A stretch of 64,000 nucleotides of DNA from Cellvibrionaceae bacterium (GCA_021151695.1 JAGKWU010000007.1:62001-126000); one strand, 5' to 3'. Shown: positions 18,577-28,073, counted from the first letter of the stretch. Translations and numbers: made by a program. Notes: generated by a model not told the origin, from the letters alone.

Positions 18577-20385
18577 ATGCAAGACACATACACAAATCCG
18601 AACCCGCAAACACCCACTGGCCACTTGCACGGTGCTTTTCCCAATAAAGATGGCACCACACGCTTTGCACTCTGGGCGCCTGACGCACGCAAAGTCGCCA
18701 TACGTTTAGGCGATGAAGCAAAAGAAATTCATAAAGAGCATGAACTCTATCCTGCTGGCGACGGTTGGTATTGCGTAAGCCTCGAATGCGAACCGGGTAC
18801 CACTTACAGCTACATCATCAACAACGATTTGCGAGTGCCAGACCCAGCTGCTCGCGCGCAAGTAAGCGATGTGCATGGCGCAAGCCGCGTGGTGGATCAA
18901 GCTTATCCCTGGAGGTGCGTCACCTGGCAGGGGCGCCCTTGGCACGAAGCCATTATCTACGAACTCCATATAGGTTTACTCGGTGGCTTCGCCAAGGCCG
19001 AGGAATATTTACCGCAACTGGTGGAGCTGGGCATCACCGCCGTTGAACTAATGCCCATCAATGAATTTCCCGGTAGCCGCAATTGGGGCTATGACGGCGT
19101 ATTACCTTTCGCTCCCGAATCGTCTTATGGCACACCGGGAGAATTAAAAAGCCTGATAGATACCGCCCACGATCTTGATCTGATGGTTATTATCGATGTG
19201 GTGTACAACCATTTCGGGCCAGACGGAAATTATTTGGGACAGTATGCGAAAAATTTTTTCCGTTCAGATATGCACACGCCCTGGGGCAATGCCATCGATT
19301 TTCGCCAGCGCCAGGTGCGCGATTATTTTTGCGAAAATGCACTCATGTGGGTATTGGATTATCGTGTTGATGGTTTACGCCTCGACGCCGTACACGCCAT
19401 CAGCGAAAAAGATTTTTTATTGGAGTTAGCCGAGCGTGTGCGCGGCGCTGTATTGCCAAACCGCTATGTACATTTGATTTTGGAAAATGAAGACAACGAT
19501 CCCAGTCTTTTACTACAAGGTTACGATGCCCAGTGGAACGACGACGGCCACAATGTCTTGCATCACATTCTCACTGATGAGGACCAGGGCTACTATGCTA
19601 ACTTTGCCGATACGCCCACCGCAAAATTGGCTCGTTGCCTCAACGATGGTTTTGTATTCCAGGGCGAGCATACGCGCGGCGGCAAACGTCGCGGCCAACC
19701 CAGCGGACACTTGCCGCCAACATCTTTTGTGCTGTTTTTGCAAAACCACGATCAAATTGGCAACCGCGCCTTTGGCGAACGCTTGTCGTTATTAGCTGAC
19801 CCGGAAGCATTGCGCGTTGCAGTAGCACTGATGCTACTTTGCCCCATGGTGCCCTTATTATTTATGGGGGAAGAATGGGGATCCCGTCGTCCGTTTTTAT
19901 TTTTTACCGATCATCACGATCAATTAGCCGATGCGGTACGCGAAGGTCGTCGCAACGAATTTACGGAATTCGATGCGTTCAAAGATCCTGAAATGCGCGA
20001 GAAAATTCCCGACCCTAATGCACCAGAAACCTTCGAGCACTCCACGGTAGCACCAGAAGATCACACCGGCCCCGAAAACCAACAATGGTGGGATTACTAT
20101 CAAAAATTAATTGCCTTGCGCCGCGCCGAACTCACACCGCGCCTGCCGGGCACTCGCGCCAAAGGCGTGCAAATTATCGGTGAGCGCGCGCTCACCGCGC
20201 TCTGGCAAATGGGTGATGGTAGCCGCTTGCGTATTTATCTTAATTTGTCAGAGGTCGAGCTAAAAGCCTCGCCCAGCTGGCAGGGAAAGCGTTTGTTATT
20301 TAACGAGGGGTTGAATAAAGAAGAGTATGAGCAAGAGCTTTTACCTTCGATGAGTTTTTTGGCAATCCTGGAAGAGAGCGCTTAA
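18577..20385 (+). CDS. treZ: Malto-oligosyltrehalose trehalohydrolase TreZ
   Basis: TreZ (GH13_10) cleaves free trehalose from the end of maltooligosyl-trehalose made by TreY. The product has an N-terminal E-set domain (about 14-95, starting GAFPNKDGTTRFALWAPDA) and the GH13 barrel with D270 (GLRLDAVH), E303 (ILENED) and D392 (LQNHDQIGN), then a C-terminal beta domain. ATG 18577 follows the glgA stop by two bases, with GGAGG overlapping the end of glgA, so the two are translationally coupled. An ATG at 18562 is in frame but lies within the ribosome site region. Confidence 0.94.
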   Translation: MQDTYTNPNPQTPTGHLHGAFPNKDGTTRFALWAPDARKVAIRLGDEAKEIHKEHELYPAGDGWYCVSLECEPGTTYSYIINNDLRVPDPAARAQVSDVHGASRVVDQAYPWRCVTWQGRPWHEAIIYELHIGLLGGFAKAEEYLPQLVELGITAVELMPINEFPGSRNWGYDGVLPFAPESSYGTPGELKSLIDTAHDLDLMVIIDVVYNHFGPDGNYLGQYAKNFFRSDMHTPWGNAIDFRQRQVRDYFCENALMWVLDYRVDGLRLDAVHAISEKDFLLELAERVRGAVLPNRYVHLILENEDNDPSLLLQGYDAQWNDDGHNVLHHILTDEDQGYYANFADTPTAKLARCLNDGFVFQGEHTRGGKRRGQPSGHLPPTSFVLFLQNHDQIGNRAFGERLSLLADPEALRVAVALMLLCPMVPLLFMGEEWGSRRPFLFFTDHHDQLADAVREGRRNEFTEFDAFKDPEMREKIPDPNAPETFEHSTVAPEDHTGPENQQWWDYYQKLIALRRAELTPRLPGTRAKGVQIIGERALTALWQMGDGSRLRIYLNLSEVELKASPSWQGKRLLFNEGLNKEEYEQELLPSMSFLAILEESA

Positions 20386-20532
20386 ATGCAGAAGCAATTA
20401 AATGCCAGCAAAAAATTTAACGCGCCAACCGAGTTGATCAGTGTTAACCAACCCACAGACATCAAACCCACAGATTTGAGAAAAAGCCTTAAGATCCTGT
20501 CGGTCACCTTTGCTTCATCACCTCCTATGTAA
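20386..20532 (+). CDS. Possible 48-residue ORF between treZ and treY
   Basis: An ATG directly abuts the treZ stop (TAAATG) and opens 48 codons; the product starts MQKQLNASKKFNAPTELISV. I recognise no family. In Pseudomonas the gene malQ sits at this place between treZ and treY, so this may be a remnant or simply leader sequence. No independent ribosome site is evident; reinitiation after treZ is possible. Confidence 0.25.
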   Translation: MQKQLNASKKFNAPTELISVNQPTDIKPTDLRKSLKILSVTFASSPPM

Positions 20533-20551
20533 AAAGTGCCCGGATAATAAA

Positions 20552-20571
20552 CGTTCTCCCCTTTGAGAACG
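20552..20571. other. Hairpin 19 bases before treY
   Basis: CGTTCTC (20552-20558) pairs perfectly with GAGAACG (20565-20571) around a six-base loop. There is no T run, so it is not an ordinary terminator. It could modulate readthrough or mRNA stability ahead of treY. Confidence 0.4.
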
Positions 20572-20589
20572 AATTGAGAGCGAATCGCT

Positions 20590-23529
20590 ATGACTGCAGT
20601 AATTGCCACAGTGCGTTTGCAATTCCACCGGGAATTTACTTTTGATGATGCGTTGCCGCTGGTGCCCTATTTCAAGCGGCTGGGCATCAGCCATATTTAC
20701 AGCTCGCCCATACTCATGGCCCGTCCCGGTTCAAACCACGGCTACGATTTAACAGACCCGACCCGCATTAATCCGGAGCTGGGCGGAGAGGAAGCCTTGG
20801 GGCGCCTGGTAAACGCCCTGCAACAGGAAGACATGGGGCTGATTGTCGACATCGTCAGCAATCACATGGCGGTAGGGTCAGATAACCCCTGGTGGACGGA
20901 TGTACTTACTTGGGGATTGCGCAGTCCCTACGCGCATTTTTTTGATATCCAATGGAATTCTCCCGATCCACTGTTGAAAGGCCAGCTGTTGCTGCCGTTC
21001 CTTGAGGCCAACTACGGTGAGGTTCTGGCTGCAGGCAATATCAGCCTGCATTTCGAGCGCGATACCGGGCAGTTTTATGTCAGCCACTACCAGCATCGTT
21101 TCCCGCTTAGCCCCGCAAGCTACAACCATATCCTGCAACTTGCCGATCATCCGGGGTTACACCAACTAGCCATGGAATTTGCCAACCTGGATGCCACTGA
21201 TGGGTTGTCGCACGCACCGGGGCTGCAACAGAAGTTAAGCGAATTGGCGTTCGATACCCGGGTTGCAACGGCGCTTGCGCAAGCCTTGAGTTTGTTTGAT
21301 CTGGAATTGGCCGGCACGCAAACGCGCAGCGACGGGCAAACGTCCACACAGACAGCTGAGCTGGACATCAGCAATCCCGACAGCAACCTGGCCCGCCTGC
21401 ATCAGCTGCTTGAGCTACAGGCCTATCGTCTCGCCAGTTGGCGCACGGCTGCCGACGACATCAATTGGCGCCGCTTTTTCGATGTGAATGAATTGGGTGG
21501 GTTGCGCGTAGAAAAGCCTGAGGTGTTCGAAGCGGCGCACAGCAAAATATTTGAATTGGTGGAGCGCGGCTGGATTGATGGCCTGCGCATCGACCATGTG
21601 GATGGCCTCGCTAATCCCCGCGCTTATTGCCGTAAGCTGCGTCGCCGGCTAGACCAGATTGCAACTACCGCCGGTTTGAATAAACACCTGAGCATCTATG
21701 TAGAAAAAATATTGGCCGATGGTGAGGGGCTGGCAACAGACTGGCGAGTCGACGGCACTACTGGTTATGAATTTATGAATCAGGTATCGCTGCTGCAGCA
21801 TGACCCAGTTGGCGAGCTGCAACTTTTCGATCTCTGGACGCGCCACAGCGGCAGGCCACACACCTTCGCCGAGGAAGTAAAGCTGGCGCGCCAACTGGTG
21901 CTCACCAGCAGCCTGGCAGGCGACGTAGAAGCCGTTGCCCAGGGCCTGCAGCAAATCGCCCGCGCGGACCTCGCCACTCGCGATCTCACACTCGGTGCCA
22001 TACGCCGCGCTTTGATAGAGCTGGTGGTACATTTCCCCGTCTACCGCACCTACACCCTCGCCAGTGGACGCACAGCGCAAGATCAGCAAGTTTTTGAACA
22101 GGCCCTGGCGGGCGCGCGCCAAACCCTGGCGGAAAGCGATTGGCCACTGCTGGATTACCTGGACCGCTGGCTGGGTGGCGAACAGCTTAGCAGCTTGCCG
22201 CCCGACCCTTTGCGTAAACTGCGCCGTAAAGTCCTTACCCGGTTCCAGCAACTCACCTCGCCCGCTGCAGCCAAAGCGGTGGAAGATACAGCTTGCTATC
22301 GCAGTGCGGCATTGCTCTCGCGCAATGACGTGGGGTTCGATCCGCAACACTTCAGTGCGCCGCTGGTGCAATTTCACCGCACCAATGCCGAGCGCGCCGC
22401 ACACTATCCCGCCAATTTGCTGGCCACAGCTACCCATGATCACAAGCGCGGCGAAGATACCCGCGCCCGGCTCGCCGTCATCAGCGAACGCTCCGCCTGG
22501 TTCGCCGAAAAAGTGCAGGAATGGCAAAACCAGGCCACTGCACTGCGCACAACATTGGAGGAAGGCCCCGCTCCATCGCCCGGCGACGAATTGATGTTAC
22601 TGCAAACGCTACTCGGCACTTGGCCACTGGCACTGAGCCCCCAGGTTGCACAAAAGGACTGTCACGCCATGGATGACTATCTGGCACGGCTTCTGCAGTG
22701 GCAAGAGAAAGCGCAACGGGAAGCCAAATTGCGCAGCAGTTGGACGGCGCCAAACGAGGCCTATGAATCCGCCAGCCGCGACTTTTTAACGCGCTTGCTG
22801 CACGACAGCACAACCAGGGATCTGCGTGTGGATATCGCCGAGGCAGCCATGAGCATTGCACCCGCCGGCGCACTCAACAGCTTGAGCCAAACCCTGCTCA
22901 AGCTCTGCTCGCCCGGGGTGCCGGATATTTATCAGGGTACAGAACTCTGGGATTTCAGCCTGGTAGACCCGGACAATCGCCGCCCGGTGGATTTCGCCAC
23001 CCGCCGCACCAGCCTGGAGCCGGAACGCGGTACCGACGAATTGCTCACCTATTGGAAAGATGGGCGCATCAAACAGTGGCTTATCAAACAGACACTCAAG
23101 ATTCGTCATAAATATCTGTCAGTCTTCGCCCAGGGCGATTACCAACCTGTGGTGGTAGCGGGCGATCAAGCCGACCATCTGGTGGCTTTTGTGCGTCGCG
23201 ACAAGGGCATACAAATTCTGGTACTGGCGCCCCGTTTGGGCGCAAACCTGCTGGGTAGTACAGATGTGCCTTTAATACCGGCAGCAGCCTGGGGCGATAC
23301 ACGCGTGTATTTGCCCCACGGCGAATCCTTCATATTGGTGGATGGACTGCACACCGCAGGCCTTCCTTCCAATTACGACAATACCAACACAGCCAACGAC
23401 AATCCGGCTGAAGAGAGTGGTAACCAGCTTTTAATGAGAGAGGCTTTAGCAGGCTTCCCCCTCAATGTTTTAGTGTTCCAATCATCTTTTTCAGGAGATC
23501 AGCACCATGCACCAACAGCCCCATTTTGA
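20590..23529 (+). CDS. treY: Malto-oligosyltrehalose synthase TreY
   Basis: TreY (GH13_26) converts the reducing-end alpha-1,4 bond of maltodextrins to an alpha,alpha-1,1 bond, giving the TreZ substrate. The 979 residues begin with the typical barrel opening (GISHIYSSPILMARPGSNHGY) and contain DIVSNHMAVG, D335 (GLRIDHVDG), E372 (IYVEKIL) and the late THDHKRGED. The C-terminal part carries VDPDNRRPVDF. The last 60 residues are an extra, low-conservation tail that overlaps the next gene by 23 bases, suggesting coupling. It sits downstream of treZ with a 57-base gap after the small ORF. Confidence 0.95.
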   Translation: MTAVIATVRLQFHREFTFDDALPLVPYFKRLGISHIYSSPILMARPGSNHGYDLTDPTRINPELGGEEALGRLVNALQQEDMGLIVDIVSNHMAVGSDNPWWTDVLTWGLRSPYAHFFDIQWNSPDPLLKGQLLLPFLEANYGEVLAAGNISLHFERDTGQFYVSHYQHRFPLSPASYNHILQLADHPGLHQLAMEFANLDATDGLSHAPGLQQKLSELAFDTRVATALAQALSLFDLELAGTQTRSDGQTSTQTAELDISNPDSNLARLHQLLELQAYRLASWRTAADDINWRRFFDVNELGGLRVEKPEVFEAAHSKIFELVERGWIDGLRIDHVDGLANPRAYCRKLRRRLDQIATTAGLNKHLSIYVEKILADGEGLATDWRVDGTTGYEFMNQVSLLQHDPVGELQLFDLWTRHSGRPHTFAEEVKLARQLVLTSSLAGDVEAVAQGLQQIARADLATRDLTLGAIRRALIELVVHFPVYRTYTLASGRTAQDQQVFEQALAGARQTLAESDWPLLDYLDRWLGGEQLSSLPPDPLRKLRRKVLTRFQQLTSPAAAKAVEDTACYRSAALLSRNDVGFDPQHFSAPLVQFHRTNAERAAHYPANLLATATHDHKRGEDTRARLAVISERSAWFAEKVQEWQNQATALRTTLEEGPAPSPGDELMLLQTLLGTWPLALSPQVAQKDCHAMDDYLARLLQWQEKAQREAKLRSSWTAPNEAYESASRDFLTRLLHDSTTRDLRVDIAEAAMSIAPAGALNSLSQTLLKLCSPGVPDIYQGTELWDFSLVDPDNRRPVDFATRRTSLEPERGTDELLTYWKDGRIKQWLIKQTLKIRHKYLSVFAQGDYQPVVVAGDQADHLVAFVRRDKGIQILVLAPRLGANLLGSTDVPLIPAAAWGDTRVYLPHGESFILVDGLHTAGLPSNYDNTNTANDNPAEESGNQLLMREALAGFPLNVLVFQSSFSGDQHHAPTAPF

Positions 23530-23956
23530 ACACCGCGTCCGCGAGTTCGCCTACCAAATCTGGGAATCGGAAGGCAAACCCGATGGCCAGGCGGATCGCC
23601 ACTGGGATATGGCCTGGAAACTGGCAGAGGCCCAAACTCTGGGCCAACAACTGCTCAATGGCGATGCCGCCCCAGCCAAAGCGACCCGCTCGCGCAAAAA
23701 AGCTGAGCCCAACGGCGCAGCGGACGCGGTAACTGAAGAGGCAGCAAGTGCGCCCAAAGCCACCAAGAAAGCCAGCACCGACAAAGCCGAAAAACCAGCC
23801 AAATTAGCCAAGGCAGACAAACCAGCCAAAGCCGCAAAAGCCGAAACTGCTAAAACTGAAAAGCCGGTAAAAGCAGCCAAGGCCGCAGATGATGCTGAAA
23901 AACCCAAGAAAACCAAAAAAGTGAAGGCGACTGATGGCGAAGTGACGGAAAGCTAA
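23507..23956 (+). CDS. DUF2934 protein with Lys/Ala-rich tail
   Basis: The first 45 residues form a DUF2934 motif (REFAYQIWESEGKPDGQADRHW-type, given here only in outline: AYxIWExEGKPxGxAxxHW). From about residue 55 to the end the protein is low-complexity, dominated by Lys, Ala and Thr/Glu (repeated AEKPAKxAKA units) and is probably disordered. AGGAGA precedes ATG 23507. A DUF2934 gene occupies the same treY-glgX position in the Pseudomonas cluster, and a short paralogue is at 27918. The function is unknown; the tail resembles those of nucleic-acid-binding histone-like proteins, which is only a composition argument. Confidence 0.85.
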   Translation: MHQQPHFEHRVREFAYQIWESEGKPDGQADRHWDMAWKLAEAQTLGQQLLNGDAAPAKATRSRKKAEPNGAADAVTEEAASAPKATKKASTDKAEKPAKLAKADKPAKAAKAETAKTEKPVKAAKAADDAEKPKKTKKVKATDGEVTES

Positions 23957-24132
23957 GGCCCCACTGGCACCTTTACAGTGGCAAATAGAGGGCCGCATGG
24001 ACGTGGCCGCAATCCCTTCGTTCGCCTTCATCCATAAATAAACCCAATTAACATCAGTCAATTCATAAATATCCATCTCATTATTAGAGGAACCACACGC
24101 AAGAAGATCATTAAACAGGGAGGACAGCTTTT

Positions 24133-24189
24133 ATGGCCATCACAGCCAGCCCTTCCAAACAGGAACCCCTGCAAGAGGAGCCTACATGA
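24133..24189 (+). CDS. 18-residue leader ORF overlapping the glgX start
   Basis: GGGAGGACAGC lies at proper spacing before ATG 24133. The short frame MAITASPSKQEPLQEEPT ends in a TGA that overlaps the glgX start (ATGA, 24186-24189). This is a classical arrangement for translational coupling or for a leader peptide controlling glgX. The glgX ATG also has its own AGAGGAG site inside this ORF. Confidence 0.45.
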   Translation: MAITASPSKQEPLQEEPT

Positions 24190-26366
24190 CCAAAGATCAA
24201 AAACACCCCGACATTACCCAGTGTTCACGTATTACTGAGGGACATCCCTTTCCCCTCGGCGCAACTTGGGACGGACAAGGCGTTAACTTTGCCATCTTCT
24301 CCGCACACGCCACCAAGGTGGAGCTTTGCCTGTTCGACAGCAAAGGCCAACGGGAGCTTGAACGCATTGAACTACCTGAACACAGCGACGAAATCTGGCA
24401 TGGCTACTTACCCAATGCCCAACCCGGACAAGTGTATGGTTACCGTGTCCACGGCCCTTACGAACCTGAAGCCGGCCACCGTTTTAACCCCAATAAATTA
24501 TTGATCGACCCCTATGCCAAGCAGCTCGTAGGGGAGCTTGTGTGGGATGAAGCCCTATTTGGCTACACCATTGGCCATCCCGATCTGGATTTAAGTTTTG
24601 ATACCCGTGACAGCGCTGCCTTTATCCCCAAAGCCAAGGTAATAGACCCCGCCTTTGACTGGAACGGCAAACAATCCTTCCGCGCGCCCTGGGATCAAAC
24701 CATTATTTACGAGAGTCATGTGCGCGGGCTTAGCATGCTGCACCCCAGCGTGCCCGAAAAACTGCGCGGCACCTTTGCGGGCCTCGCCAATAAACATCTG
24801 CTGGAACACATTAAAAACCTCGGCGTAACCAGCATTGAACTGCTCCCCATTCACGCCTTTGTGCACGATAACCACCTGCTCGAACGCGACCTGAAAAACT
24901 ATTGGGGTTACAACAGCATCGCCTTCCTCACGCCCCACGCCGAATACCTGGCCAGCGGACATTTACATGAATTCAAAGAGATGGCTGCCAGCCTGCACGA
25001 CGCCGGCCTGGAGCTGATTCTCGATGTGGTCTACAACCACACTGCCGAGGGCAACGAACTGGGCCCCACCCTGTCCATGCGCGGCATAGACAACCTCACC
25101 TATTACCGTCTCACACCCGATAACCTGCGCTACTACATCAACGATTCCGGCACCGGCAATACGCTGGATCTCGCACATCCTTGCGTACTGCGCCTGGTCA
25201 CAGATTCGCTGCGCTACTGGGTCAATGAGATGGGAGTGGATGGTTTCCGTTTTGATTTGGGGACCATCCTCGCCCGGGAACAAAGTGGCTTTAACGAGCG
25301 CCATGCCTTCCATGTCGCTTGCCGGCAAGATCCGGTGCTAAGCCAGATGAAACTCATCGCCGAGCCCTGGGATTGCGGCCCAGGTGGCTATCAAGTGGGC
25401 GCCTTTCCGCCCGGCTGGCTGGAGTGGAACGATCGCTTCCGCGACACAGTGCGCGCCTTCTGGCGCGGCGACCACGGCAAACTACCCGAACTCGCCAGCC
25501 GTCTCACAGGCTCAGGCGACCTGTTCAACTGGGGCGGTCGCCGGCCATTTGCCTCGGTTAATTTCATCACCGCCCACGATGGTTTTACGCTACGCGACCT
25601 GGTCAGCTACAACCACAAGCACAACGAAGCGAATGGCGAAGACAACCGCGACGGCAATGACAACAACATTTCCTACAACCACGGCGCCGAAGGCCCAACA
25701 GACGACCCCGCAATTAAAAGCTTACGCCTGCGCCAAATGCGCAACCTGCTCACTACCCTGCTCTTTTCGCAAGGCACACCCATGCTGGTGGCGGGCGATG
25801 AATTCGGCAACACCCAGCAAGGCAATAACAACGCCTATTGCCAGGACAGTGAGATCAGTTGGCTCCATTGGGATTGGGATGACGACGCCAAAGCGCTGCT
25901 CGAATTTACCCGCGAATTAATTAAGCTCCGCCACTGTTACCCCATACTGCGCCGCGGACGTTTTTTAGTGGGCGCCTACAACGAAGAGATAGGCATCAAG
26001 GACGTTACCTGGTTATCGCCCTCCGGCAAGGAGATGACAGACGCAGACTGGGATAGATCGGATACTTGCTGCCTGGGGGTGCTGCTCGATGGCCGCGCCC
26101 AACCCACAGGTATTCACAGGCGCGGCGGCGACGCCACGCTGTTGTTAATTCTCAACGCGCGGCCAGATCCCATAGATTTCACGCTGCCTAAGGTTGCGCA
26201 AGGTAAATGCTGGGTACGCTTACTGGATACCAATACGCCGAACCTCAAACGCCACGACACTTACAAATTCCATCAAAAATTTGTAGTGACTGATCGCTCG
26301 TTTCTGTTGTTTGAACTTATCAAGGACGACAATGCCCACACAACATCACCCAACTCATCCACCTAA
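24186..26366 (+). CDS. glgX: Glycogen debranching enzyme GlgX
   Basis: GlgX (GH13_11, isoamylase type) removes short alpha-1,6 branches left by phosphorylase, supplying linear maltodextrins for TreY/TreZ. The 726 residues include an N-terminal CBM48 region (about 15-120, PFPLGATWDGQGVNFAIFSA), the catalytic barrel with D357 (GFRFDLGT), E393 (LIAEPWD) and the later TAHDGFTLRDL, and a C-terminal beta domain. It has no signal peptide, unlike the isoamylase at 4343, so the two debranching enzymes work in different compartments. Confidence 0.95.
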   Translation: MTKDQKHPDITQCSRITEGHPFPLGATWDGQGVNFAIFSAHATKVELCLFDSKGQRELERIELPEHSDEIWHGYLPNAQPGQVYGYRVHGPYEPEAGHRFNPNKLLIDPYAKQLVGELVWDEALFGYTIGHPDLDLSFDTRDSAAFIPKAKVIDPAFDWNGKQSFRAPWDQTIIYESHVRGLSMLHPSVPEKLRGTFAGLANKHLLEHIKNLGVTSIELLPIHAFVHDNHLLERDLKNYWGYNSIAFLTPHAEYLASGHLHEFKEMAASLHDAGLELILDVVYNHTAEGNELGPTLSMRGIDNLTYYRLTPDNLRYYINDSGTGNTLDLAHPCVLRLVTDSLRYWVNEMGVDGFRFDLGTILAREQSGFNERHAFHVACRQDPVLSQMKLIAEPWDCGPGGYQVGAFPPGWLEWNDRFRDTVRAFWRGDHGKLPELASRLTGSGDLFNWGGRRPFASVNFITAHDGFTLRDLVSYNHKHNEANGEDNRDGNDNNISYNHGAEGPTDDPAIKSLRLRQMRNLLTTLLFSQGTPMLVAGDEFGNTQQGNNNAYCQDSEISWLHWDWDDDAKALLEFTRELIKLRHCYPILRRGRFLVGAYNEEIGIKDVTWLSPSGKEMTDADWDRSDTCCLGVLLDGRAQPTGIHRRGGDATLLLILNARPDPIDFTLPKVAQGKCWVRLLDTNTPNLKRHDTYKFHQKFVVTDRSFLLFELIKDDNAHTTSPNSST

Positions 26367-26422
26367 TATGTGGCCAGTAATTTTTATCAACCCATTAGGT
26401 CTATTTAAGAAGGAGAGGACAA

Positions 26423-26848
26423 ATGCAAAGATCCGCAACCGCCGTGTGGCAAGGTGCCATCAAAGATGGCAAAGGCAATATCTCCACCCAGAGCGGCATA
26501 CTGAAAGAAGCGCAATACGGTTTTAACACCCGTTTCGAAAATGGGCCAGGCACCAATCCTGAAGAGCTTATCGCAGCGGCTCATGCGGGTTGCTTTACCA
26601 TGGCGCTTTCCAATGAATTAACCCAAGCTGGTCGCAAGGTGGACCGCCTGCAAACCATCGCAAAAGTTACGCTCGAAAAAACGGCTGATGGCTTCAGCAT
26701 TCCCGCCGTGCATCTGGAACTCAACGCGAGCCTGCCAGATACCGACCAGGCGCTATTCGATCAGATCACCACCAAAGCCAAGGAAAACTGTCCGGTTTCA
26801 AAATTACTCAATGCGACAATAACACTGGATGCAAAATTGAATTCCTGA
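26423..26848 (+). CDS. osmC: OsmC-type peroxiredoxin
   Basis: OsmC reduces organic hydroperoxides with a pair of cysteines. The 141-residue product has both: one in AAHAGCFTMALS (about residue 57) and one in AKENCPVSKLL (about residue 124). The N-terminus (RSATAVWQGAIKDGKGNIST) matches OsmC rather than Ohr. AGGAGAGG precedes ATG 26423. A terminator follows the stop. Osmotic induction is known for OsmC and fits the surrounding trehalose cluster. Confidence 0.92.
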   Translation: MQRSATAVWQGAIKDGKGNISTQSGILKEAQYGFNTRFENGPGTNPEELIAAAHAGCFTMALSNELTQAGRKVDRLQTIAKVTLEKTADGFSIPAVHLELNASLPDTDQALFDQITTKAKENCPVSKLLNATITLDAKLNS

Positions 26849-26873
26849 TGGAATCTGCAATCTCACATTACAG

Positions 26874-26902
26874 ACACGCCGGCATTGTGCCGGTGTGTTT
26901 TG
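26874..26902 (+). terminator. Rho-independent terminator of osmC
   Basis: ACACGCCGGCA pairs with TGCCGGTGTGT (one G-U pair) around a short loop, followed by a T-rich stretch. Confidence 0.85.
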
Positions 26903-26922
26903 TTTATTTACAGGAGCGCATT

Positions 26923-27102
26923 ATGAGCCTGACAAACACCCATCAGGATATGACTCCGCCAACCCAGGCGAGTGAGCACGAATTGTTATCCCATAAGGAT
27001 GCGGAGGCGAGTATTCCTGCGGATGATCCTGTAGCGGGGGAAGAAGATCCCGGAGCGGCAATAGAAGATTTTGTTGCGATTTACAAAGCGTACAATCACT
27101 GA
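26923..27102 (+). CDS. Small acidic protein of unknown function (59 residues)
   Basis: CAGGAG lies at good distance before ATG 26923. The product, starting MSLTNTHQDMTPPTQASEHE, is strongly acidic and rich in Pro/Ala/Asp/Glu, with a more ordered end (IEDFVAIYKAYNH). I recognise no family. It is located immediately after the osmC terminator, among small stress-associated genes, and is probably transcribed by readthrough or its own promoter. Confidence 0.6.
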   Translation: MSLTNTHQDMTPPTQASEHELLSHKDAEASIPADDPVAGEEDPGAAIEDFVAIYKAYNH

Positions 27103-27196
27103 AAATTAATCAATTAACGGCAGAGGCAACCCCGCCTCCGCCGCCTTGATTTCGGACAATCAACAAAAGCGCCTCTCTAAAAAAGCCCCAGGCGCC

Positions 27197-27370
27197 TTAG
27201 GATTTTTGTCCACCATCATGGCTGTGTTCACCGCCTTTACGCCCGGCTTCAGCCGCACGCTGCGGATTATTTTTAAAATTACCGCCACTTACCTTGCCGC
27301 CTTTTTTACCCGCCTCAGACGCTCGCTGCGGGTCATTTGCGAAATTACCTTTGTTAGCATGAGTTGCCAT
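27197..27370 (-). CDS. KGG-repeat stress protein with two motif copies
   Basis: The 57-residue product carries two KGG motifs, NFANDPQRASEAGKKGG and NFKNNPQRAAEAGRKGG, and ends HSHDGGQKS. The pattern is that of small hydrophilic general-stress proteins. The frame is open to 27433, but ATG 27370 with GAGGTGAACG upstream starts the conserved part, so I use it. A single-copy relative is at 14180-14308. It is convergent with the small acidic gene at 26923. Confidence 0.85.
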   Translation of the reverse strand: MATHANKGNFANDPQRASEAGKKGGKVSGGNFKNNPQRAAEAGRKGGEHSHDGGQKS

Positions 27371-27917
27371 AGCGTTCACCTCACTCAAAAAAATTAAACG
27401 ATAAAATGAATGCCCAAGCGAAACTCTTTTCACAGAGGCACGACTGCATTCTACAAAACAAAAAATATAAGTTAAGCCCGTTTTAGAAACGTTTTATTAT
27501 GTAAATGCGCTTATAGATAATTAAGCGAGGTTCCCCACATAAGGAATAATATATAAGGAGCATGTCACCTAAATACGAAACGCTTGGAAGCCCTTATTTT
27601 TAAATAGAATTTTTTTCGAAATTACAACGTTTCGCTCTCCAGCTAACGAATTAACCCGGCAAAGCCAATCCCAAAGAAAAACCATTAATTTTTTATAAGC
27701 TGTTTTAACATGATTTATATTGGCAATCCGTGGTTACGGTAAAAACCTGGAGCGAGAATTTTATTTTTTTCTTTCGCCCCACCGGCACCAAAGCATACAG
27801 ACAAGCACAGGATATTTTGCTAAAACTATCCTGTGGTAAATTAAGCTGAACTTTTTTCACTCAGCAGGTCAACACGTTGCGACTATCTGATATTCAACAC
27901 TTGCACAGGAGCACATC
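27371..27917. other. Long AT-rich intergenic region
   Basis: No supported gene. It holds the upstream region of the KGG gene on one side and of the DUF2934 gene on the other. Only very short frames are present, such as a 13-codon one after AAGGAG near 27557. I see no clear operator or RNA element. Confidence 0.4.
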
Positions 27918-28073
27918 ATGTCAGTTAACGAAGATCAAATCCGCGAGTACGCTTATCATCTCTGGGAAACCGAGGGCAAACCCCTGGGTCAGGCCGAGCG
28001 CCACTGGTGCGAGGCATGCAGCCATTTCGACCAGCAAAAATATCCCCATCACAAGGCCAGCAAGAAAAAATAA
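27918..28073 (+). CDS. Short DUF2934 protein (51 residues)
   Basis: Almost the entire product is one DUF2934 motif: it starts MSVNEDQIREYAYHLWETEG, continues KPLGQAERHW, and ends in a Lys-rich tail. It lacks the long Lys/Ala extension of the paralogue at 23507. ACAGGAG lies before ATG 27918. Function unknown. Confidence 0.8.
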   Translation: MSVNEDQIREYAYHLWETEGKPLGQAERHWCEACSHFDQQKYPHHKASKKK

